From positions 1-9,770 of the forward strand of contig CAMATR010000037.1 in the NCBI GenBank assembly GCA_945861175.1: DNA of 9,770 bases. Direction: 5' to 3'. A program made the position numbers and the translations under genes. Numbering within the stretch: the first letter of the stretch is position 1; the number at the start of each line of letters is the position of its first letter. This DNA comes from Chitinophaga pinensis. GTDB lineage: Bacteria; Bacteroidota; Bacteroidia; Flavobacteriales_D; Crocinitomicaceae. Below the pieces are notes generated by a model that made no database searches, was not told the DNA's origin, and saw nothing but the letters and a program-made list of their open reading frames with translations. Positions 1 through 6,243 of the stretch are shown in pieces.

Positions 1-58
1 TCAATGCACGCATAATGACAATATTTGTTATATTGCATGAGCAAAAAAGATTTTCTTT

Positions 59-943
59 ATGCCATTAGTAAAATATTTTAAATCTATTCTTGCAGCTTTA
101 CTTGTCTTAAGTAGCGCTGTGGTCATTGGTTCACCATTGCAAGGAGTTCAAAATCCTGACATTAATAAAAAGGATTCAGAAGGCAGAAAGCAAGGGCATT
201 GGATTTATTATGGCAAAGATCGTCCCCAAGAAGGATACCCTGCAGATGGTATGATAGAAGAGGGAGATTATAAGGATGACAGGAAAGAAGGGCAATGGGT
301 GAAATACTACAACGATGGGTCAACGCCTAAATTAAAAGGGGAGTATGTAAATAATCGTCCCCAAGGGCCATATGTAAAGTATTATGCCAATGGTAAAATC
401 AAGGAGCAAGGTACTTTTGTCAGAAACCTATATCAAGACACTTTGAATCGTTTTCATGAAAATGGTAAGGTAGAATATCAAGCGAAATATAATGAGTCCG
501 GAAAAGAACAAGGTTCCGTTAAGTATTTCTTCCCTAACGGTCAAATTGAATTTGAATATACTGCTGAAGAAGGCAAGCCTACTGGAAAAGCTATGCGGTA
601 TTATGAAAACGGCGATGTGAAAGAGGAGCTGTATTATAATGCGGAAGGGTCAGTTGAGAAGAGCGAACAAAAAGAAATGGTTAATGCTGCTGTAAACGTT
701 GTTGACCCTGGAGTTTCTAAAGAAACTGCTCCTAAAGTAACTTCACCTAAAACAAAAGGAACTAAGTTTCAACCAAATGGATATAACAAAGTTTATAATT
801 CTAACGATGAAATTTGGCAAGACGGTAATTTTAAAAATGGCTTGTTGTGGGATGGTAAAGTTTATGAGTACGATCGTGATGGCATTTTATTAAAAGTTAA
901 AGTTTATAAGAATGGTTTATATCACTCAGACGGCCAACTTTGA
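59..943 (+). CDS. Exported YwqK/MORN_2-type repeat protein
   Basis: A 294-residue protein with an N-terminal hydrophobic segment (about residues 9-24, after Lys5 and Lys8) that looks like a signal peptide, so it probably acts in the periplasm or at the cell surface. Residues about 41-197 contain roughly six imperfect repeats of 22-26 residues with the pattern G-x-W/Y-x-x-YY-x-NG-x-x-x-x-x-G-x-Y. This is the MORN_2 / 'YwqK family antitoxin' repeat common in Bacteroidota. A low-complexity Lys/Thr/Pro linker (about 205-236) separates these from a C-terminal module (237-294) with a W-x-DG-x-F-x-NG-x-x-x-DGK-x-Y pattern, also typical of these proteins. ATG 59 is chosen because it directly precedes the signal-like segment; an AATATTTG at 20-27 resembles the phylum's -7 box with one mismatch. 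The 'antitoxin' name is inherited and no toxin gene is visible. Family assignment is good; function is unknown. Confidence 0.85.
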   Translation: MPLVKYFKSILAALLVLSSAVVIGSPLQGVQNPDINKKDSEGRKQGHWIYYGKDRPQEGYPADGMIEEGDYKDDRKEGQWVKYYNDGSTPKLKGEYVNNRPQGPYVKYYANGKIKEQGTFVRNLYQDTLNRFHENGKVEYQAKYNESGKEQGSVKYFFPNGQIEFEYTAEEGKPTGKAMRYYENGDVKEELYYNAEGSVEKSEQKEMVNAAVNVVDPGVSKETAPKVTSPKTKGTKFQPNGYNKVYNSNDEIWQDGNFKNGLLWDGKVYEYDRDGILLKVKVYKNGLYHSDGQL

Positions 944-963
944 TATTTCTTTGAAAGAATATG

Positions 964-990
964 AAAAGGCTCCTTTCGGGGCCTTTTCTA
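964..990 (+). terminator. Intrinsic terminator of the repeat-protein gene
   Basis: Ten-base-pair stem, AAAAGGCTCC (964-973) with GGGGCCTTTT (978-987), containing one G-T pair and a four-base loop TTTC, with the T-rich end of the stem acting as the T tract. It lies 20 bases after the stop at 943 and separates this gene from the deoC operon. Its A-rich left arm could also let it work on the reverse strand. Confidence 0.85.
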
Positions 991-1037
991 TTTGGTATTT
1001 GTTTATAAATTTACAATACACTTATCGATAGAAAGTA

Positions 1038-1964
1038 ATGAGCCGAATTGTAAAAACAATCTCAAAATTTAACTTACAGATGATTGATTCACGAGCTATT
1101 GATAAAGTGGGGGTGGAAGAAAGAGTTGCGCGCTTTCAAACAAGAAGTATTAAGAACGAATCAAAACTTCAAGGTCTAAAAATGGCATTAAGCATGATTG
1201 ATTTGACAACACTTGAAGGGAAAGATACACCAGGAAAGGTTAAACAGATGTGCTACAAGGCACATCATCTTTGTGACATGCATCCAGGTTTACCAGCGGT
1301 CGCTGCAGTTTGTGTCTATCCAACAATGGTTTCTCTTGCAAAAAAAGAATTAGAAGGTTCAAATGTGAGAGTTGCTTCTGTTTCCACTGCATTTCCAAGC
1401 GGTCAAGCTCCCATGGATATTAAATTAATGGATACTCGTTTTGCCGTTGATCATGGGGCTGATGAAATAGACATGGTTATTTCAAGAGGTAAGTTTTTGA
1501 CAGGCGAATATGAATTTGTTTTTGATGAGATTGCATCAATTAAAGAAGTGTGCGGCAAGGCAAGGTTGAAAGTGATTTTGGAAACGGGTGAACTGACAAC
1601 GCTTGATAATGTTCGAAAGGCAGCTGATTTGGCAATTCATGCCGGAGCTGATTTTATAAAGACCTCTACCGGAAAAATTCAACCAGCAGCAACTATGCAG
1701 GTCACATACACTATGTTAATGGCCATCAAGGATTATTTTGACAAAACAGGAATCATGATTGGTATGAAGCCGGCTGGTGGAATATCCACTTCTAAGCTTG
1801 CATTGCATAATTTAGTGATGGTAAAGGAGGTTCTTGGAAACGCTTGGTTGAGCAATGAGTGGTTTCGGTTTGGGGCCAGCAGCCTCGCAAATGATGTGTT
1901 GATGCAAATCATTAAATCAGAAACAGGTGCATACCAATCACCTGATTATTTTTCAATTGATTAA
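1038..1964 (+). CDS. deoC: Deoxyribose-phosphate aldolase, DERA-like
   Basis: Cytoplasmic class I aldolase (EC 4.1.2.4) that reversibly cleaves 2-deoxy-D-ribose 5-phosphate to glyceraldehyde 3-phosphate and acetaldehyde in deoxynucleoside breakdown. Visible motifs: IDLTTLEG (54-61), AAVCVYP (89-95), EIDMV with the conserved Asp145, DFIKTSTGK with the Schiff-base Lys208, GMKPAGG with the second catalytic Lys244, and a phosphate-site FRFGASS segment (277-283). At 308 residues it is longer than the E. coli enzyme (about 259). The N-terminal extension, the IDLTTL-G-DT block and the LGN-WL-x-x-EWFRFGASSL end resemble animal DERA (about 318 residues) more than short bacterial forms. The stop is nine bases before the next ATG, so it heads an operon with the two ALDH-family genes, whose substrate could be the acetaldehyde it releases. 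Only weak promoter-like matches were seen in 988-1037. No deoxynucleoside kinase, phosphorylase or deoR-type regulator lies in the window. Confidence 0.96.
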   Translation: MSRIVKTISKFNLQMIDSRAIDKVGVEERVARFQTRSIKNESKLQGLKMALSMIDLTTLEGKDTPGKVKQMCYKAHHLCDMHPGLPAVAAVCVYPTMVSLAKKELEGSNVRVASVSTAFPSGQAPMDIKLMDTRFAVDHGADEIDMVISRGKFLTGEYEFVFDEIASIKEVCGKARLKVILETGELTTLDNVRKAADLAIHAGADFIKTSTGKIQPAATMQVTYTMLMAIKDYFDKTGIMIGMKPAGGISTSKLALHNLVMVKEVLGNAWLSNEWFRFGASSLANDVLMQIIKSETGAYQSPDYFSID

Positions 1965-1973
1965 GTTAGGAAA

Positions 1974-3434
1974 ATGGTAAAAAAAGTCTCGAAAATAGAA
2001 GTTCCATCTTGGGATTACTCTCCATCATTAGAAAGTACTTCGCATATTGTGCTCAAGGAAAAGTATGATCTTTATATTGATGGTAGATGGGTAAAACCCC
2101 ATTCCGGAAAATATTTTGCTACTGTCAATCCTGCGGACGAACAAAAATTGGCTGATATTGCCTATGGGAATGCTCTAGATGTCGATAAGGCTGTGAAAGC
2201 CGCAAGAAAAGCATACAACGAAGTATGGTCAAAAATGCCGGGTTCCGAAAGAGCAAAATACATCTACAGAATTGCGAGATTAATGCAAGAGCGCGCGCGC
2301 GAATTTGCTGTTATTGAGACCTTGGATTCTGGTAAGACTATAAGAGAATCAAGGGATATTGATGTTCCTTTAGCGTGCAATCATTTCTTCTATTATGCCG
2401 GTTGGGCTGATAAATTAGAATATGCATTCCCAAATCGGAAAATTCAATCTTTAGGGGTAGCTGGTCAGATAATACCATGGAATTTCCCTCTTTTAATGGC
2501 GGCATGGAAGATTGCTCCTGCGCTTGCCACAGGAAACACTATTGTTTTAAAACCCGCCGAAACAACCTCGCTTACTGCACTTTTATTAGCAGAAATTATT
2601 GACCAATCAGGATTACCTCCGGGAGTGGTAAATATCGTAACAGGGTATGGAGATACAGGTGCTGCAATTGTTAATCATGCGGACGTAGATAAAATTGCAT
2701 TTACTGGTTCAACAGGTGTTGGAAAGCTTATTCAAAAGGCTCTTGCTGGAACAAGTAAAAAAGTGACATTGGAGTTGGGCGGAAAATCTGCTAATATTAT
2801 TTTTGATGATGCGCCAATTGATCAGGCAGTAGAAGGTATTGTGAATGGAATATTCTTTAATCAAGGACACGTTTGTTGCGCCGGATCTCGATTATTTGTT
2901 CAAGAAAATATTGCAGAACGCGTTGTGGAAAAATTGAAACAGCGAATGGAAACATTGTATCTCGGCAATCCTTTGGATAAAAACACTGACATTGGAGCCA
3001 TCAATTCGAAGGAACAACTAGTTACAATACTGAAATATATAAAAATTGGTCAAAAGGAAGGCGCTGAAATGTATCAACCGGTTTGCAATATCCCCGCAAA
3101 AGGATATTATTGTCCTCCTACTTTATTCATAAATGTTGCTCAATCAAGTTTAATAGCACAAGAAGAGATTTTTGGCCCTGTTCTTACAATACAAACATTT
3201 AGAACTGTTGATGAGGTAATTCAGAAGGCCAATAATACACCGTTTGGTTTGGCGGCTGGTGTATGGACTGATAAAGGTTCTAGGATATTTAATTTAACAA
3301 CTAAATTAAGAGCGGGAGTTATTTGGGCAAATACGTATAATAAATTTGATCCAACTTCTCCATTCGGTGGATATAAAGAAAGTGGTTTTGGCAGAGAAGG
3401 TGGTCTACACGGATTGAGCGCTTACCTTAAATAG
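1974..3434 (+). CDS. NAD(P)-dependent aldehyde dehydrogenase, ALDH16 N-domain-like
   Basis: A complete 486-residue ALDH that oxidises an aldehyde to a carboxylic acid. Active-site elements are present: PWN with Asn170, LKPAE with cofactor-binding Lys193, FTGSTGVG (243-250) for the dinucleotide, LELGG with the general base Glu267, GHVCCAGSR with the nucleophile at Cys301 (first Cys of the pair), EEIFGPV (397-403) and the C-terminal PFGGYKESGFGREGG block. About 30 extra residues precede the usual ALDH start, including a WDYSPSLES segment. From memory this matches the N-terminus of ALDH16, as does the ending GLSAYLK, which corresponds to ALDH16 where its first domain meets the second. The gene sits nine bases after deoC and seven bases before the ALDH-like partner, so co-transcription is nearly certain. 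Context suggests acetaldehyde as substrate, which is inference. Unlike the human ALDH16A1 first domain, which has lost its Cys, this one appears active. Confidence 0.93.
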   Translation: MVKKVSKIEVPSWDYSPSLESTSHIVLKEKYDLYIDGRWVKPHSGKYFATVNPADEQKLADIAYGNALDVDKAVKAARKAYNEVWSKMPGSERAKYIYRIARLMQERAREFAVIETLDSGKTIRESRDIDVPLACNHFFYYAGWADKLEYAFPNRKIQSLGVAGQIIPWNFPLLMAAWKIAPALATGNTIVLKPAETTSLTALLLAEIIDQSGLPPGVVNIVTGYGDTGAAIVNHADVDKIAFTGSTGVGKLIQKALAGTSKKVTLELGGKSANIIFDDAPIDQAVEGIVNGIFFNQGHVCCAGSRLFVQENIAERVVEKLKQRMETLYLGNPLDKNTDIGAINSKEQLVTILKYIKIGQKEGAEMYQPVCNIPAKGYYCPPTLFINVAQSSLIAQEEIFGPVLTIQTFRTVDEVIQKANNTPFGLAAGVWTDKGSRIFNLTTKLRAGVIWANTYNKFDPTSPFGGYKESGFGREGGLHGLSAYLK

Positions 3435-3441
3435 CAGTATT

Positions 3442-4323
3442 ATGACAAGATTAGAAATTTTAAAGACTTATAAGCTTTTCATAGGAGGACAATTCCCTCG
3501 GACAGAGTCTGGAAGATATTACACTTTAAAGAATATCAAAGGATCTACTATCGCGAATATCTGTTTATCTTCTAGAAAGGATGTCAGAAATGCAGTTCAA
3601 GCAGCGAGAAAAGCTTTTGGCGGTTGGTCTGAGCGAACCGCGTTTAATAGAGGGCAGATTTTATACCGAATTGCTGAAATGCTTGAAGGCCGGAGGGATC
3701 AGTTTATTGCAGAGCTACAATTACAAGGAATTGTTAAGTCGAAGGCTGAGAAAGAAGTGGAAATTGCAATTGACAGAATTGTATATTACGCAGGTTGGTG
3801 TGATAAATACAACCAAGTTCTGAGCTCAGTGAATCCTGTTTCGTCATCACATTTTAATTTTTCGGTAAACGAACCAACGGGGGTAGTAGGGGTTTTTGCA
3901 CCCCAAAACACTTCTTTAATAGGGCTTGTTTCTTTAGTTATTCCCGTCATTTCTGGGGGTAATTCATGTGTGATCCTTGCCTCAGAAGTTTTGCCATTGT
4001 GCGCAATTACATTTGCAGAGGTTCTTCATTCATCCGATTTACCGGGCGGTGTGGTTAATATTTTGACCGGAAAAAATAAGGAACTTGCTGATACGTTTTC
4101 TTCGCACATGGACATTAATGCGATTGTTTATGGCGGAGATGATTCAACTAGTTTAAAAATGATTAAGGAGAATGCTACTTCAAATGTTAAAAGAGTAGTT
4201 GTTCAACAAAAAGATTGGATGAAACCTGATTCACAGGATCTATACATGATCTCTGATACGCAAGAATTGAAAACTACCTGGCATCCAATTGAAAATATTG
4301 GAGGTTCTTCTTCGAGTTATTGA
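3442..4323 (+). CDS. Non-catalytic ALDH-like protein, ALDH16 C-domain-like
   Basis: A 293-residue protein homologous only to the front (cofactor-binding) part of ALDHs: YKLFIGGQF (10-18), the AVQAARKAFGGW helix (51-62), GVVGVFAPQN (147-156) and LPGGVVNILTG (200-210). The active-site Asn is retained as Asn156. The cofactor Lys is replaced by Leu179 (LASE instead of KPAE), the glycine loop has become YGGDDSTS (230-237), the LELGG glutamate is absent, and the chain ends before any catalytic Cys domain. It should therefore be inactive as a dehydrogenase. Length, arrangement and the ending TQELKTTWHPIENIG resemble the C-terminal pseudo-ALDH domain of ALDH16, including the end of human ALDH16A1. 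It starts seven bases after the active ALDH in another frame, with its own ATG. A structural or regulatory partner for that enzyme is inferred. A truncated gene is the alternative, but the natural-looking end and terminator argue against it. Confidence 0.85.
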   Translation: MTRLEILKTYKLFIGGQFPRTESGRYYTLKNIKGSTIANICLSSRKDVRNAVQAARKAFGGWSERTAFNRGQILYRIAEMLEGRRDQFIAELQLQGIVKSKAEKEVEIAIDRIVYYAGWCDKYNQVLSSVNPVSSSHFNFSVNEPTGVVGVFAPQNTSLIGLVSLVIPVISGGNSCVILASEVLPLCAITFAEVLHSSDLPGGVVNILTGKNKELADTFSSHMDINAIVYGGDDSTSLKMIKENATSNVKRVVVQQKDWMKPDSQDLYMISDTQELKTTWHPIENIGGSSSSY

Positions 4324-4344
4324 GCCAATAAGCTTGGCAAAAAA

Positions 4345-4377
4345 AAAATCCCTCTTTCCAATTAGGTGAGGGATTTT
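4345..4377. terminator. Shared bidirectional terminator between converging genes
   Basis: Ten-base-pair perfect stem, AAAATCCCTC (4345-4354) with GAGGGATTTT (4368-4377), and a 13-base loop. A run of A on its left (from about 4339) gives a T tract for gcvH transcripts on the reverse strand; a T-rich stretch on its right (to 4387) serves the deoC-ALDH operon. It lies 21 bases past the stop at 4323 and 21 bases from the gcvH stop at 4399. Confidence 0.88.
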
Positions 4378-4398
4378 CAATTTTTTCATCGAATGATT

Positions 4399-4776
4399 TT
4401 ATCCAATCAAAGCGACATACCCAGCAGCATCTAATAAATCATCAACTTCAGATGGGTTCGATATTTTCAATTTTATCATCCAACCTTCACCGTATGGGTC
4501 AGAATTTACAAGTTCTGGATTTGCTTCTAGATTTGAGTTGAATTCAATAATTTCTCCACTTAAAGGCATAAATAAGTCAGAAACAGTTTTAACAGCTTCA
4601 ACTGAACCAAAGACCTCCTCTTTTTCAAGTGATTCTCCTTCAGTTTCAATTTCAACATATACGATATCACCAAGTTCACCTTGAGCAAAAGCAGTAATTC
4701 CCACAGTTGCAGTATCGCCTTCAATTTTCACCCATTCGTGATCCTTTGTGTATTTTAAATTTTCTTGAACGCTCAT
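4399..4776 (-). CDS. gcvH: Glycine cleavage system H protein
   Basis: A 125-residue lipoyl carrier protein of the glycine cleavage complex. Its lipoyl arm shuttles the aminomethyl group from the P protein (glycine decarboxylase) to the T protein and is reoxidised by the L protein. The sequence shows the family start YTKDHEWVKIEGDTATVGIT (9-28), the FAQGELGDIVYVE segment (30-42) and the lipoylation site VEAVKTVSD with Lys63, followed by PLSGEI (71-76) and a GEGWMIK end block (97-103). Length is normal for GcvH. The ATG at 4776 is the only sensible start. gcvT and gcvP are not nearby; scattered gcv genes are usual in this phylum. It is transcribed away from prfB and converges on the ALDH operon, ending at the shared hairpin. 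Confidence 0.97.
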   Translation of the reverse strand: MSVQENLKYTKDHEWVKIEGDTATVGITAFAQGELGDIVYVEIETEGESLEKEEVFGSVEAVKTVSDLFMPLSGEIIEFNSNLEANPELVNSDPYGEGWMIKLKISNPSEVDDLLDAAGYVALIG

Positions 4777-4792
4777 TTTTTCAATATTTAAG

Positions 4793-4800
4793 CAAAAGTA
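4793..4800 (-). promoter_or_regulatory. Candidate gcvH promoter -7 box
   Basis: Read on the reverse strand this is TACTTTTG, an exact match to the TAnnTTTG -7 element described for Flavobacterium and Bacteroides. It lies 16 bases upstream of the gcvH ATG, implying a very short leader. No TTG was found at the usual -33 distance, so the call rests on one element only. Confidence 0.4.
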
Positions 4801-4924
4801 AAATTTTTCCCTTCGTATTGAAACGATTTATCTAATTTCTTCTGCACATTAGTAAAGCAGATTTGAATACTTCGCTCATTTTGCATTAAAAGTTCAAGGC
4901 TCTTTTTATTACTTTTACTGCCAT

Positions 4925-6010
4925 ATGATAAATCAGGATCAACTAAGAGATATTCTGGGAAGAATTCAAGCAATTGAATCTTATTTGAAGATTAGTGAAA
5001 AAAGGGTTCAACTTCAAGAAGAAGAATTGAAAACGCAGGACCCCTCATTTTGGGATGACCCGAAGGCTGCGGAGAATCAAATGAAATCGATTCGTACCCT
5101 GAAGTTTTGGATTCAGGCTTATGATAAATTGAAAACTGTATTCGAAGATATTGAAGTACTAATTGAATTTGTTCGAGAAGGGGTGGCTGAAGAAAGCGAA
5201 GTTGATGAGCAATTCAAATCATTGCTTGATGAGGTAGAAGAGCTGGAGCTGAAAAATATGCTTTCAGGCGAGGAGGATTCATTAAGTGCTGTTCTTCAAA
5301 TTACCTCTGGCGCTGGGGGTACTGAAAGTTGTGATTGGGCATCTATGCTGATGCGTATGTACATGATGTGGGGACAAAAAAATGGATTTAAAATCAAAGA
5401 ACTGAATTATCAAGATGGCGATGTAGCGGGTATAAAGACGGTTACCTTAGAATTTGAAGGAGAATTTGCATTTGGCTATTTGAAAGGAGAAAATGGTGTG
5501 CATCGGTTAGTGCGAATTTCTCCATTTGATTCCAATGCAAAAAGACATACCTCTTTCGTTTCAGTATATGTTTATCCTTTGGTAGACGATAATATTGAAA
5601 TCAATGTTAATCCTGCTGATATAACTTGGGATACTTTTCGTTCAGGCGGTGCCGGTGGGCAAAATGTAAATAAAGTTGAAACAGCCGTTCGTTTGAGGCA
5701 TGCCCCATCTGGAATTATAATAGAGAATTCAGAGTCGCGCTCGCAATTAGCAAATAAAGAAAAAGCAATGCAGCTTTTGCGTTCTCAATTATATGAGTTG
5801 GAGTTGCGAGCACGCTTAGAGAAGCGTAGCGAAATTGAAGCAGGTAAGAAGAAAATAGAATGGGGATCACAAATCAGAAATTACGTGATGCATCCTTATA
5901 AATTGGTTAAAGATGTTAGAACAGGCCATGAAACGGGTAATGTTGACGCAGTAATGGATGGTGATATCGGGGGATTCCTTAAAGCTTTTCTCATGATGTA
6001 TGGGGATTAG
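4925..6010 (+). CDS. prfB: Peptide chain release factor 2 (in-frame)
   Basis: RF2 recognises UGA and UAA stop codons in the ribosomal A site and triggers release of the finished protein. This 361-residue protein has the stop-codon recognition tripeptide SPF (199-201, in RISPFDSNAKRHTSF) and the catalytic GGQ loop (244-246, in RSGGAGGQNVNKVE), where PrmC-type methyltransferases usually modify the Gln. An acidic N-terminal helical domain (about 1-110) precedes them. E. coli and many other bacteria interrupt prfB near codon 25 with an in-frame TGA and a +1 slippage site. Here the corresponding stretch reads TAT TTG AAG (Tyr20-Leu21-Lys22) with no stop and no Shine-Dalgarno-like AGGGGG before it, so the whole gene is in one frame. 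The start at 4925 gives an N-terminus matching the family length. A TACTTTTA at 4910-4917 is a possible but poor -7 box. The gene is divergent from gcvH. Confidence 0.97.
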   Translation: MINQDQLRDILGRIQAIESYLKISEKRVQLQEEELKTQDPSFWDDPKAAENQMKSIRTLKFWIQAYDKLKTVFEDIEVLIEFVREGVAEESEVDEQFKSLLDEVEELELKNMLSGEEDSLSAVLQITSGAGGTESCDWASMLMRMYMMWGQKNGFKIKELNYQDGDVAGIKTVTLEFEGEFAFGYLKGENGVHRLVRISPFDSNAKRHTSFVSVYVYPLVDDNIEINVNPADITWDTFRSGGAGGQNVNKVETAVRLRHAPSGIIIENSESRSQLANKEKAMQLLRSQLYELELRARLEKRSEIEAGKKKIEWGSQIRNYVMHPYKLVKDVRTGHETGNVDAVMDGDIGGFLKAFLMMYGD

Positions 6011-6027
6011 TTATTACTACTTCATTG

Positions 6028-6056
6028 AAAAGTTGGCATAAGGATGAACTTTTTTC
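6028..6056 (+). terminator. Weak candidate prfB terminator
   Basis: Seven-base-pair AT-rich stem, AAAAGTT (6028-6034) with AACTTTT (6047-6053), a 12-base loop and further T residues after it, 17 bases beyond the prfB stop. The stem has only one G-C pair, so efficiency is doubtful. Confidence 0.4.
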
Positions 6057-6191
6057 TTTCCCCTTCATAATTTAATAGTCAGCTTATTTTCTGAATCGTT
6101 AAGTGAAAGTACTTATCATAAAAGCTTCAATTACTTATTTCTGTTTCCATGCTTGGTTGTATTCCTGATTATTAGAATTGTAAATCAATTT

Positions 6192-6209
6192 TTGTCGACT
6201 AGTTAACAA
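6192..6209. repeat. Imperfect palindrome upstream of the protease gene
   Basis: The 18 bases TTGTCGACTAGTTAACAA form a dyad TTGT-N2-ACTAGT-N2-ACAA: seven of nine base pairs match around a central ACTAGT. It lies 34 bases before the preferred start of the S8 protease (13 bases before the ATG at 6223). Its position and size fit an operator for a dimeric regulator, but nothing in the window identifies one, and such dyads also occur by chance in AT-rich spacers. The rest of the 6057-6243 gap shows no other convincing signal. Confidence 0.35.
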
Positions 6210-6243
6210 GTTGTTTTGTGTCATGAACGCAAACAATTATGCC

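Noticed and set aside
2290..2301. Alternating GC run in an AT-rich gene (Z-DNA-like)
   Set aside because: Explained by coding for Glu-Arg-Ala-Arg-Glu (GAG CGC GCG CGC GAA) in a conserved helix of the ALDH; too short to argue a structural role.
3581..3823. 80-residue forward open frame inside the second ALDH-like gene
   Set aside because: Shifted frame within a gene whose main frame shows clear ALDH homology across the same bases.
1974..4323. Frameshift in a single fused ALDH gene as a sequencing artefact
   Set aside because: A clean stop at a natural domain end, a seven-base spacer and a new ATG right before the next domain look like two genes. One indel would also not restore a family-like linker, though only reads could settle it.
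4788..4973. 61-residue reverse-strand open frame as a real gene
   Set aside because: It overlaps the start of prfB on the opposite strand by 49 bases, has no recognisable domain, and contains the best gcvH promoter match. Kept only as a low-interest finding about its last 45 codons.
6211..6243. TTG at 6211 (or ATG at 6223) as start of the S8 protease
   Set aside because: These only add polar residues ahead of a signal peptide that is complete from ATG 6244, and the TTG would also place the start right behind the palindrome at 6192-6209. ATG 6223 cannot be fully excluded.
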